Positions 44,115 through 52,500 of a DNA stretch of 64,000 nt are shown piece after piece. The number at the start of each line of letters is the position of its first letter. The stretch's first letter is position 1. The DNA is taken from contig OZ241860.1 in NCBI GenBank assembly GCA_965203195.1, positions 1,364,001 through 1,428,000 of the forward strand, in the 5' to 3' direction. The translations under genes and the position numbers were made by a program. This DNA comes from Bin87 sp965203195 (lineage in GTDB: Bacteria; Chloroflexota; Dehalococcoidia; Lucifugimonadales; UBA3495). The notes under the pieces were generated by a model, which saw only the letters and a program-made list of their open reading frames with translations, was not told the DNA's origin and did no database searches.

Positions 44115-44351
44115 TCAAGCATCCACGGCGACGCAGGTGACGGTGCGGACGACGCCGACCACGGTGTGGATTTTTTCGGTGACCAGGCCGCCGACCACGG
44201 ACATATCGTCGCCTACGATGATGGCGATGATGTCGTAGGGGCCGGTGACGACGTCCACGGATTCGACGCCGACGAGGTCGCGCAGGGTGTTGGCGACGTC
44301 GCGGGTGCGTCCGACGGCGGTTTCAACCAGCAGGAAGGCTTTGGTTGCCAT
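44115..44351 (-). CDS. Stand-alone Lrp/AsnC effector-binding (RAM) domain protein
   Basis: 78 residues: MATKAFLLVETAVGRTRDVA, LVGVESVDVVTGPYDIIAII and a beta strand end VVGVVRTVTCVAV. This is the ligand-binding half of Lrp/AsnC regulators without the DNA-binding half. Such proteins oligomerise and bind amino acids. TTAGGAG precedes the ATG. A direct repeat (44382-44402) lies upstream. Confidence 0.82.
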   Translation of the reverse strand: MATKAFLLVETAVGRTRDVANTLRDLVGVESVDVVTGPYDIIAIIVGDDMSVVGGLVTEKIHTVVGVVRTVTCVAVDA

Positions 44352-44381
44352 AGGTTGGCATCTCCTAATCCGGGTGAAGCG

Positions 44382-44402
44382 GCGTAACGACAAGCGTAAC
44401 GA
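44382..44402. repeat. Direct repeat GCGTAACGA x2
   Basis: Two copies of gcgtaacga separated by caa, 31 bases upstream of the RAM-protein ATG. The 12-base period, about one helical turn, suits a regulator site. Confidence 0.5.
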
Positions 44403-44554
44403 TAGACAGAAGGAAGCATTGGCGGCTGGCGGCCGCAATGGGCAGGGGCAATTTTACGGCGGTGGCGGCGGGGCTGTCAATTGGAACGCCCGGCGGCGGC
44501 CGGGCAATCGGCAGGAAACCGGAATGTTAAGGCCAAGCTATGTCCGCGCCGGCG

Positions 44555-44612
44555 AGGCCGTCATTGTGGTTACGCCGGCGTGCGCCGGCACAGCCGGGGT
44601 AGAGCTCCGAAA
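44555..44612. repeat. Palindrome-bearing intergenic element
   Basis: GCCGGCGTGCGCCGGC forms a hairpin. Read on the minus strand the segment would encode TPAVPAHAGVTTMTAS. Elements translating to PAHAGVT-like strings are common dispersed palindromic repeats in other bacteria. Only one copy is in this window. Confidence 0.35.
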
Positions 44613-44707
44613 GCCGACAGCGTTCCGGTTCCAAAGGGGGGCTTGCGGCGGGATTTCCATAATGCAGTGGCGGGCGAGTGACCGGGCGGGAGGGCCGGAG
44701 CGACGGG

Positions 44708-45742
44708 TTACGCCGTTGGGCGGTAAATCTGGACGCGATGACGGCAGGAGTCGACGATGTAAATGAGGCCATCGTCCGCTACGGTTACGGAGGTAGGCCC
44801 CCAGAAGCGGGCTTCGACGCCGGCGGAGATTTCGCGGGGGCGGTCGCGCCAGGGGGATACGGCCGGGGCCAGGTCGGCTTCCCGGCGGGCGGCGGCCTCG
44901 TCGGGGTTGGCGGCCAGATAGTCCTGCGCCCAACGGGACAGGGTGGCGTCGCCGTGGAGCACGGCGACCACGGCGCCGTCGGGGGCGAAGATCTGCACGC
45001 GCTCGTTGCCCCAGTCGGCGATGTAGATGCGGCCGGCGGCGTCCACGGCTACGGAGGAGGGGCGATGGAGCTGGCCTTTGGCGTGGCCCGGCGCGCCCCA
45101 CTGCCCCACAAACCGACCCTGGGGGGTGAACGCCTGCACCCGGTCGTTGCGCCAGTCGGCCACAAAGACATTGCCGTCGCCATCGCAGCACAAGCCCCAG
45201 GGGGTGTTGAACCGGCCGGGCACTGCTCCGTAGCCGCCCCAGGCGTGGAGCAGTTCGCCGTCCGGGGTAAAGCGCTGGATGCGGTGGTTGAGGCCGTCGC
45301 TGATGAGCAGGGTATCGTCCGGGGCGACGGCGATGGCGGCCGGGCGGTTGAGCTGCCCCGGGCGGTCGCCGGCCTCGCCCCAGTGGCGGATATAGGCGCC
45401 GTCGGGCGCAAAGATGTTGACCCGTTGCAGGGCTTCATCAGTGATGTACAGCCGGCCGTCGCGGCGGCTGCGGGCGATGCCGCTGGGCCACCAGAATTGG
45501 CCGTCGTCCAGGCCGCCGGCGCCCCATTCGCCGATGTAGCCTTCGTCGACGGTGCAGACGCACACGCGCTTGTGTTCCAGGCGGCCGGCGGTTTCGGGGC
45601 CGCCCCGGTTGAGCACATACATAGCGCCGCCGTCGCCGAGGGCCAGGTCAACGGGGTGGATGAACCCGCGCCCCCGATAGGCGAGAAAGCCCACGGTGTG
45701 GCTGTAAGCGAAAGCGCTCGGCCCGGTGGCGGCGGTAGTCAT
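44708..45742 (-). CDS. NHL-repeat beta-propeller protein
   Basis: 344 residues. At least five NHL-type repeats with the pattern L..P..I.vd..G.iyvaD..N.RVq.F...G: for example GRLYITDEALQRVNIFAPDG, LLISDGLNHRIQRFTPDG, VFVADWRNDRVQAFTPQG, IYIADWGNERVQIFAPDG and IYIVDSCRHRVQIY. No clear signal peptide is visible, so probably cytoplasmic, which is unusual for the family. An insertion of about 65 residues before the last blade has Asp/Ala/Arg-rich sequence. Binding partner unknown. Confidence 0.85.
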   Translation of the reverse strand: MTTAATGPSAFAYSHTVGFLAYRGRGFIHPVDLALGDGGAMYVLNRGGPETAGRLEHKRVCVCTVDEGYIGEWGAGGLDDGQFWWPSGIARSRRDGRLYITDEALQRVNIFAPDGAYIRHWGEAGDRPGQLNRPAAIAVAPDDTLLISDGLNHRIQRFTPDGELLHAWGGYGAVPGRFNTPWGLCCDGDGNVFVADWRNDRVQAFTPQGRFVGQWGAPGHAKGQLHRPSSVAVDAAGRIYIADWGNERVQIFAPDGAVVAVLHGDATLSRWAQDYLAANPDEAAARREADLAPAVSPWRDRPREISAGVEARFWGPTSVTVADDGLIYIVDSCRHRVQIYRPTA

Positions 45743-45973
45743 AGCGGGTAGTCCTTACTTGTTGTTGCCATTGGCCCGGTTCTTGCCGACTACGCGCATA
45801 TCCTGGATGTGCCGTTGCCAGGCCAGCGGGGATATTGGCCTGCGGACGGTGGCAAGAGGCCGGGGGCGTGGCGGCAATTATCACACCAACGCCGCCGCCG
45901 CGCAACCGGGGATGACCGGAGTGGGGATGACCGGGATAGCGCCGGCGCCGGCGGTGCGGCGCCCGGCCCTAAC

Positions 45974-46657
45974 TCAACCGCCGGCGGTTTCCCGGTTGCG
46001 GCGGCCCTCCGGGCGGGGTTGCAGGGCGCCGGCGTACACGCCCCGGTAGGGTTCTGGCAGCAGGGCGGCAATGCGTTCCATCGTCATATCGGATACGGCA
46101 TTGAGCAGCGCCCGGTTGACGGGGCCATCTACTACGGGCGGCGTGAAGGGAGTTCCGATGTTGGCCTGCCAGCCGGTCAGCGGGACCGGCATACGCCAGG
46201 AGGGGAACTTTTCCGACCCGGCGATGCCCACCGGCAGGATAGGCGCCTGGGTTTTCAGGGCCAGCCAGGCCAGGCCGCCCCGGGCGCGGCGCAGTTCGGG
46301 TTTGGGGCCGATGCCGCCTTCGGGGAAAATCAGTACCGCTTTGTCCTGGGCCAGGGCTTGCAGGGCGTGGCGCAGGGCTTCGCCGCCGCCGCGTTCCCGG
46401 TCCAGCGGCACGGCGCCCACCGCATCGCAGTAAAAGCGTCCAATGGCGGTGTTCCACAGCTCTTTTTTAGCCAGAAAGACCACCGGGCGGGGGATGGCCA
46501 CCACCAGGGTGCCGGCGTCGTTCAGCGACAGGTGATTGCTGGCTACGATGAGGGGGCCGTAGGGCGGCACGGCGTCTTGGCCGGCGACGGTCAGGCGTCC
46601 GGTCAGGCCCCACATAATTTTGCCGAAAGCCCGGCTGGGGCGGTACAGCCACGCCAT
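45974..46657 (-). CDS. 1-acyl-glycerol-3-phosphate acyltransferase (PlsC family)
   Basis: 227 residues. Transfers an acyl chain in phospholipid synthesis. The HX4D motif is in IVASNHLSLNDAG, with PLDRERGG, LIFPEGGIGPKPEL and APILPVGIAGSEKFP following the family order. A start at MAWLYRPSRAFGKI (46657) lies four bases after the cmk stop; a longer frame upstream is inside cmk and low-complexity. cmk-plsC is a known gene order. Confidence 0.9.
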   Translation of the reverse strand: MAWLYRPSRAFGKIMWGLTGRLTVAGQDAVPPYGPLIVASNHLSLNDAGTLVVAIPRPVVFLAKKELWNTAIGRFYCDAVGAVPLDRERGGGEALRHALQALAQDKAVLIFPEGGIGPKPELRRARGGLAWLALKTQAPILPVGIAGSEKFPSWRMPVPLTGWQANIGTPFTPPVVDGPVNRALLNAVSDMTMERIAALLPEPYRGVYAGALQPRPEGRRNRETAGG

Positions 46658-46661
46658 ATCG

Positions 46662-47522
46662 CTACCTCCGCCGGGTGGCCTTCGTAATGGCGGATACGAC
46701 GGCGGCCACGGTTTGCTCAAGGCCGATGTGGTCGGTATTGATGACGATGGCGCCGGGGGCAATGGCCAAGGGGGAGTCGGCCCGCCCGCTGTCCAGCCGA
46801 TCCCGGCGGACGGTATCGGCCAGCGTCCGGGCGTAGTCGTCGTCATAGTCGGGGATGGCGTCCGGGGCGGTGTACGGGTTCGGGTACGCAGCCTGCTCCC
46901 GCGTCTGGAGCAGGCGCCGCCGGGCGCGGGTTGCCGGGTCGGCATCAATGTACAGCTTGACGTCGGCGTTGGGCAGCACTACCGAGCCGATGTCGCGGCC
47001 GGCCATTATGATGCCGCCGGCGGCGGCGATTTCCCGCTGCTGCCGCACCAGGGCGCGCCGCACTGTGGAAATGGCGGACACCGCCGACACATTGCGCGCC
47101 ACCGCGGGCGACCGCAGTTCGGCATCAGCAAGAGGACGTCCGTCAACCGCGATGCCAGCGGCGGCGGCGCTGGCTTGCCCCGCAATATCGTCCGCCGCAA
47201 CGCTATCGGTAGCAACGCTATGGGTGGCAATGCCGTCAGGGGCAATGCGGTCAATGGCGGCGTGGGCGAGGGTCAGCCGGCAGGATTGGGCCAGAGCGCC
47301 GACGGCGGCGGCGTTGGCGACGGCGATTTTGCGTTCCAAAGCCAGCCAGGTGACGGCGCGGTACATTATTCCGGTGTCCAAGAAGCGCAACCCCAGCCGG
47401 CAGGCCGCCGCGCGGCCTACGGAGGTTTTGCCCGACGCCACCGGGCCGTCAATGGCGACGACGAGGCCGTTGCTGGTGGGCGCGCCGGGGGGGGGCCGGT
47501 CAGCGTTCATAGTAGCGGTCAT
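46662..47522 (-). CDS. cmk: Cytidylate kinase with a repeat-encoded insertion
   Basis: Phosphorylates CMP/dCMP. 286 residues against a usual 220-230. P-loop VAIDGPVASGKTSVGRAAA (residues 22-40), FLDTGIMYRAVTWLAL, GRDIGSVVLPNADVKLYIDA and a lid RARRRLL. The extra length comes from an Ala/Ile/Val-rich insertion at about 93-126 in the CMP-binding region, encoded in part by 15-bp repeats (47182-47256). The start may also be the ATG at 47510. The TATAAT (47531-47536) so close to 47522 suggests a near-leaderless message or use of 47510. Confidence 0.9.
   Translation of the reverse strand: MTATMNADRPPPGAPTSNGLVVAIDGPVASGKTSVGRAAACRLGLRFLDTGIMYRAVTWLALERKIAVANAAAVGALAQSCRLTLAHAAIDRIAPDGIATHSVATDSVAADDIAGQASAAAAGIAVDGRPLADAELRSPAVARNVSAVSAISTVRRALVRQQREIAAAGGIIMAGRDIGSVVLPNADVKLYIDADPATRARRRLLQTREQAAYPNPYTAPDAIPDYDDDYARTLADTVRRDRLDSGRADSPLAIAPGAIVINTDHIGLEQTVAAVVSAITKATRRR
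47182..47256 (-). repeat. Five tandem 15-bp units inside cmk
   Basis: Plus-strand units gcaatatcgtccgcc, gcaacgctatcggta, gcaacgctatgggtg, gcaatgccgtcaggg and gcaatgcggtcaatg. They encode pentapeptides of the type GIATH/SVATD/SVAAD. The same period and a GCAA core occur in nuoB. Confidence 0.8.
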
Positions 47523-47530
47523 AATGCGGG

Positions 47531-47539
47531 ATTATAGCA
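47531..47539 (-). promoter_or_regulatory. Extended -10 of cmk
   Basis: Minus strand TGCTATAAT; the hexamer ends nine bases before the first cmk ATG and 21 before the second. Confidence 0.55.
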
Positions 47540-47658
47540 TCCGCCGGGCCGGGCGCGATGCGGGTATTGGGATGATGGAATGACGGGGTGGCGGAAATTT
47601 GGGCCGCCGAACTGCTCAAAAGGAATGCGGCGGCGGTAGTAGATTAATCCTTCGGATC

Positions 47659-47667
47659 TGCTATACT
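47659..47667 (+). promoter_or_regulatory. Extended -10 of tRNA-Arg
   Basis: TGCTATACT, eight bases before the tRNA 5' end; a poor -35. Confidence 0.55.
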
Positions 47668-47674
47668 GGTTAGC

Positions 47675-47746
47675 GCCCCCGTAGCTCAGTGGATAGAGTG
47701 CTGGCCTCCGGAGCCAGAGACCGGAGTTCGAATCTCCGCGGGGGTA
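47675..47746 (+). tRNA. tRNA-Arg (CCG anticodon)
   Basis: Acceptor GCCCCCG with CGGGGGT (G1-U72 end pair), D arm GCTC/GAGT, anticodon loop CTCCGGA with CCG at 47708-47710, T arm CGGAG-TTCGAAT-CTCCG, discriminator A. CCA not encoded. Confidence 0.93.
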
Positions 47747-47858
47747 CTTGCCGGAACCGGCCGGCGCCGGGCTGATTGTCAATTCGCGTCAATCTGATAA
47801 CTACCAATCTACTGCCCCCGCTACCCAGCCGGCGGCTAACTGACGGCCGGTGGCGCGT

Positions 47859-47933
47859 CGGGGTGTGGCCTAGCGGCAAGGCGCCTGCTTTGGGAGCAGG
47901 AGATCGGCAGTTCGAATCTGCCCACCCCGACCA
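47859..47933 (+). tRNA. tRNA-Pro (TGG anticodon)
   Basis: Acceptor CGGGGTG with CACCCCG, anticodon loop TTTGGGA with TGG, T loop TTCGAAT, discriminator A and an encoded CCA (47931-47933). Confidence 0.95.
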
Positions 47934-48059
47934 GCCCGTATAACCCAGCGCGCTGCCCGCTTGTCATCCGGCCGCCCGTCATCCAGCTATGCCGGCGGCG
48001 CCCGGCAATCGCAGCTATCCGGCTATCCCCGCTTGAACCGGCCCGGCCTGTTGTTGTCC

Positions 48060-48725
48060 CTACACCGGCCAGGTTTCCAGCGTCCAGCCCATTTCCCAGA
48101 AAGCCTGCTCGTAGCGGGTGCAGGTGATGTAAGCCTCTTTCATGGCGGCGATTTCCGCCGGGCCGGCGGTGGCCGCCACCCGGTCGCAGATGGCGCGGCA
48201 TTCCTCGGCCACGGCCTGCTGTTCCGGGCCGGCGTACATCGCAATCCATTCGGCGTAGCCCGGATGGTCGGGGGCGCCGGCGTCGGCCAGGCGCTCGCCA
48301 ACCTGCCAATAGCCCCAGATGCAGGGCAGCAGGGCGGCAACCAACTCGCCAAAGCTGCCCTGGTGCGCCACCCGCAGCAGGTAGCTGGTGTAGGAATAGC
48401 AGGTTGGCGCCGGGCGGGTGGCGTCCAGTTCCGCGGCGGTGATGCCGAACTGGGCGCAGTAGGAGCGGTGCAGCTCCATCTCCGTGTTGAGGATGTAATC
48501 CACGGAGCGGGCGAACCAGGCCATAGTCGGCAGGTCGGGGGCTTTGGCCGCCGCCAGGGCCAGGCAGCGGGCAAAGTCAATCAGATAAACATAATCCTGG
48601 GTGATGAAATGCCGGAAGCGGTCCAGGGGCAGCGTTCCGGCGCCGATGCCGTTCACAAAGGGATGAAAGGCCATGGCTGCCCGCTGGGCCTGGGTTTCCC
48701 GTTCAATTTCAGCGCAGAATGACAT
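48060..48725 (-). CDS. tenA: TenA-family protein (thiaminase II / aminopyrimidine hydrolase)
   Basis: 221 residues, all helical. Typical segments: HPFVNGIGAGTLPLDRFRHF, ITQDYVYLIDFARCLALAAA, TCYSYTSYLLRVAHQGSFGE, LVAALLPCIWGYWQVGERL with the expected Cys, and a C-terminal TRYEQAFWEMGW with the catalytic Glu. It salvages thiamine pyrimidine or hydrolyses thiamine. There is no TPP riboswitch in the 31-base gap to the STAS gene upstream. Confidence 0.88.
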   Translation of the reverse strand: MSFCAEIERETQAQRAAMAFHPFVNGIGAGTLPLDRFRHFITQDYVYLIDFARCLALAAAKAPDLPTMAWFARSVDYILNTEMELHRSYCAQFGITAAELDATRPAPTCYSYTSYLLRVAHQGSFGELVAALLPCIWGYWQVGERLADAGAPDHPGYAEWIAMYAGPEQQAVAEECRAICDRVAATAGPAEIAAMKEAYITCTRYEQAFWEMGWTLETWPV

Positions 48726-48756
48726 ACTGGTCTGTCCTCCGGTGCGGGGCAGGAGG

Positions 48757-49098
48757 CTACCGCCGGACGGCCGCCTGGGCTTCCGCCACGCTGTCGTGGA
48801 TGGTCACCACGCGGTCGAAGCCGCTGATGTGGATAATTTCCCGCACGTGTTCCCGGGGGGCGCCGATAGCGAAACGCCCGTGCTGGCGCTGCATGGTCCG
48901 GGAGAGCTTGAGCACCACCCACAGGCCGGAACTGCTGATGTACTCCAGGCCGGCGACGTCCAGGGCCAGGCCGGTGTCCGTGTGGGCGAGGGCTTCGTCA
49001 ATTTGGTCGTGCAGTTCCTCGCTGTTGGTGTTGTCAATGCGCCCGGAGACCGCGACAGTGACGGTGTTATCGTCCCGCTGGATGTTGATGTTGAACAT
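48757..49098 (-). CDS. STAS-domain anti-sigma factor antagonist
   Basis: 113 residues, one STAS domain. VTVAVSGRIDNTNSEELHDQ, then LALDVAGLEYISSSGLWVVL with the phosphorylatable Ser (56/57), and RFAIGAPREHVREIIHISG. It acts as the SpoIIAA/RsbV-type partner switch protein. No kinase or sigma factor is nearby, so its partner is encoded elsewhere. A TATAAT lies 74 bases upstream. Confidence 0.9.
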   Translation of the reverse strand: MFNINIQRDDNTVTVAVSGRIDNTNSEELHDQIDEALAHTDTGLALDVAGLEYISSSGLWVVLKLSRTMQRQHGRFAIGAPREHVREIIHISGFDRVVTIHDSVAEAQAAVRR

Positions 49099-49171
49099 AT
49101 TCCCCCCTCGCTACCGCCCGGGCTGGCCCCGTGCGGCAGAGGCGCGCGCTGCGGCATCCCTTGCTGGCGGC

Positions 49172-49177
49172 ATTATA
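49172..49177 (-). promoter_or_regulatory. -10 element of the STAS gene
   Basis: Minus-strand TATAAT, 73 bases before ATG 49098, no clear -35. Confidence 0.45.
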
Positions 49178-49255
49178 CCGGAAAAGGGGCGCCTAAATCC
49201 GCTTTGCGAGAGAGGGCCGGCGTCTCCGGTTTGCGGGATTGCGGTTTCCGCCGGC

Positions 49256-49495
49256 TTACTCCGTAGGAATGCGCGCCCGGTAGATGCGCCCGTACTGCAC
49301 GAATGCGATGGCGGCGGCAACGGCCAGCGCGCCGATGGCGACATCCCAGGCGGTTAGGGCCGTGGGCGGCAGCAGCCCTTCGTGCCCGGTGAACCGGAGC
49401 AGCGCCGCACCGGCGATGCGGAGGGCGGCCAGGATGAGGGCGGCCCACAGAAACCGCCAGCGCCGGACGGCTAACCATCGCTTCAGAGGCATCAC
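49256..49495 (-). CDS. Small membrane protein, unknown
   Basis: 79 residues beginning MMPLKRWLAVRRWRFLWAAL. One hydrophobic helix at about 15-35 after a basic start (positive-inside), a short loop, and a second at about 48-67, ending YGRIYRARIPTE. Composition and topology look real, but no family is recognised. It is 16 bases downstream of the giant surface protein on the same strand, so it may be its transcriptional tail. Confidence 0.5.
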   Translation of the reverse strand: MMPLKRWLAVRRWRFLWAALILAALRIAGAALLRFTGHEGLLPPTALTAWDVAIGALAVAAAIAFVQYGRIYRARIPTE

Positions 49496-49511
49496 GCAGC
49501 CCGGCTACGGC

Positions 49512-52500
49512 CTAGCGGCGCCGGCGCCACAGGAAAACGCCGCCGCCCAGGATGGCAAGGATCAGAATCGCCGCGATGACGATGCCGGCGATGGCCAAGC
49601 CGGAGATGCCGCCTGTTGCCGGCGGGGTTGACGGCTGCGGCGGGGCAGTCGTGGGGGGAACCGGCGGCGCGGCGGGCGTAGGCGTGGGCTGGGCAGTGGC
49701 CGTGGCCGCCGGCGTGGCCGCCGCCGCCGCGAGAGTGGGCATTGGCGCGGGCGTGGCGGCCGGCGTTGGGGGCGATGCCGGGGTCGCGGCCGGCGCCGGG
49801 GTTGCAGGCGACGATGCTGCGGGCGGGGGCGTATCGGGCGTGGGCGACGGGGACAGCGCCGGGGTTGCCGTGGGCGGGCGCGTTGCCGCCGGCGGCGTTG
49901 CGGTAGGCGCGGCCGGCGTGGGCGAAGGCGTGGGAACGGGCCGGGGGGTTGCCACCGGCATCGCGCCGCCGCTCCCGGAAGCGGACGCCCGGAAGTCGTC
50001 GTCCCCATTGTCGTCGGCGGGAGGGGTCGGAACCGGAGTCAGGAGCGGCGTGTGACCCAGCGGGGGAGTAGGTTCTATGGTGGGCGTAGGCGTGGGCGCC
50101 GGCGTAGCAGTTGGGGCCGGCGTTGGCGTCGGCGTAGCAGTCGGGGCCGGCGTTGGCGTCGGCGTGGGTACGGGCGTCGGCGTGGGCGCCAGCGTCGGGG
50201 CTGGTGTAGGCGTCGGCGTGGGTACGGGCGTCGGTGTCGGAGTGGGTGCCGGCGTGGGCGTAGGCGTAGGCGTCGGTGTGGGCGTGGGCGTCGGGGACGG
50301 CGTAGGCGTGGGCGTGGGCGTCTGTTGCGCGGGGACGGACTGCGGCGGCGGCTCCGCCGGAACTTCCGGCGCATCGTAGCCGGCGGCGAAGGGGGAGAAG
50401 CCGGTTACGCCGGGGGCGCAAATATGGCTGTCAAAATCGCGCGCGCCGGCGACGGAGGTCCAAGCGTCGTCGGTGTAGCGCAGGAGCCGCAGGGATTTGC
50501 GGGCGGATTGCGCTTCACTGCGGAGGGCGGGCGTAATGGGGAGGCAGACTTCCATGCCACCGAGCGGCACGATATCCACCGTAATGTCCACCATAATGCG
50601 GGCCCCAGCGTCGCCCAGGGAAAATTGGGTTCCATCGGACAGCCCGTCGGGATCCACCGGCCCCACTTCTATTCTGGGCATGGGGTCCGGTTGCGGGTTG
50701 CGAAGGAAAATTATTACGCCATCCGGCGCGCCGTTGGTGCCGCTTACCTCGATTTTAACGCCCCGGCGGTCGACGCTGCCGTCCACCCGGTGGGACGGGT
50801 TGGGCGCCTCCCGGTTGCTGTTCAGTTCAGCGTCAACACTGCCTACGGAACTACGGATGGTCGCTCCGTTCCGGCGGACGGCGTTGGCGGGGATGATGAT
50901 TCCGCTGGCGGCGCGGTCGGCGGCGGCAACGTCGTAGTTGAATTTGGCGTCGACGACATTAACGCTGTCGTAGCCGGCTTGCTTTTGCTGACTGCCGAGG
51001 GTCAGCGTCAGCTGCGGGCTGCCGCCTGTAATCGTTATCGCCTTGCTGAAGTTCGCCTCCAGATTCACCGTCTCGCCCCGGCCGTAAGTGTTGCCAATCA
51101 GCGGCTCCGATGTGATGTGGATCCGGGTAATGCGGGGCGGAACGGTAATAGAGCCATCCACCTTGTGGTCGGACTGGTCGGTAGGCAGGGCGTGGCTGCC
51201 CAGGGCCAGGGTAGCGTCCTTGCCGTTGACGCTGCGGATGGTTCCGCCGTTGAGGGAAAGGGCGTTGGCGGCAATGGTGATGCCGTTGTTGTCCTGGTCG
51301 GCCGCCTGCACGATGTATTCAAAAATCAGGGATGACCCGGAGATCCGCCGGTAAGCGGCGGCGCGGCGGTTGTTGTCGCCGGTGCCGATGGTGATGGTCA
51401 GCCGCGGGGCGCCGGTTACGGTCATTTCGTGGCCGAAGTCAACGGCTACGCTAATGACATCGCTGGCGCTGTAGTAGTTGTCCGAGCGCAGGGGCGCGGA
51501 CTGGATGGTCAGGCCGCGCACGGCCGGGGTGGGCGCCGTGCTGCCGTTAACCTTGTGGTCGCCGGCGTTGTTGATAACCTGGCCGCCGAGATGACGCGCC
51601 GCCATTGTTCCGCCGCTGGTCTGGATTACGCCCCCGGACAGGGCATTGGCGGCAACGCTGACGCCATCGGTATCGGCATCGGTCGCCGCCACCGTATAGG
51701 CGAAGGTAAGGGTAGTGGCGCCGGGGGCCGCGCCGCCGACCAGCGTGGCGCGGCGGGTGTTGGCAAGGGAACCGATGGTGAGCAGCAGACCGGGGTTGCC
51801 GGTGGCGTTCACCGCGGCGCTGAAAGTGACCCGGGCCCGGATGATTTCGCCGGCGCCGTAAGTATCGCCGGACTGCGGGGTAGAGGCGATGCTGACGCCG
51901 GAGACGGACGGGGGAACGGAGCCGGCGCCAACGGTACTGCCGCCGCCGTCCACCTTGTGGGCGGGGTGCTGGTACACGGCGTGGGTGAACAGGCCGGGGG
52001 CGGCGTTAACGGCGCCCGGGCTGCTTTGGATGGTTCCGCCGTTGAGGCGCAGGGCATTGTGGGCAATGCTGATGCCGTCGGCGTCCAGATCGGCGGCGGT
52101 TATGGTGTACTCAAAGTCGACGGCAGTGTCGACGGTTCCGGTCTGGGCGGCGAGACGCGTTGCAGCGCCGATGGTCAGCCGGAGCTGGGGGCTGCCGGTT
52201 ACGGCCATATTCTGGCCGAAGTCCACCGCAACGATGATTTTTTCGCCGGCGGCATAGACGTCGTCGTTGCCGGCCGGGTTGGAAGTAATGCGGACGCCGG
52301 TTACGCCCACGGCCGGGGCCGTTCCGCCGTCCACTTTGTGGTCGGGCTGGTTGGACAGGGCGTGAGCGCCCAGGCCGGTGTTGGCGGCGATGCTGTTGGC
52401 GGCGCTGATGATGGTTCCGCCGTTGAGGGACAGGGCGGCGGCGGCGATGCTGATGCCGTCGCTGTCGGCATCGGCGGTTTGCACCGTGTAGGTGAAGCGA

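Larger units (their letters stand above)
44352..44707. other. Intergenic region between the RAM protein and the NHL gene
   Basis: 356 bases. It contains the direct repeat at 44382-44402 and a palindrome-bearing segment at about 44555-44612. No gene is supported; short open frames here have no family look. Confidence 0.5.

Noticed and set aside
48726..48756. TPP riboswitch before tenA
   Set aside because: Only 31 bases separate tenA from the STAS gene; no room for one.
49928..50330. Second adhesin or collagen-like gene from the Gly-Val frames opposite the stalk
   Set aside because: It is the reverse complement of the Pro-Thr repeat.
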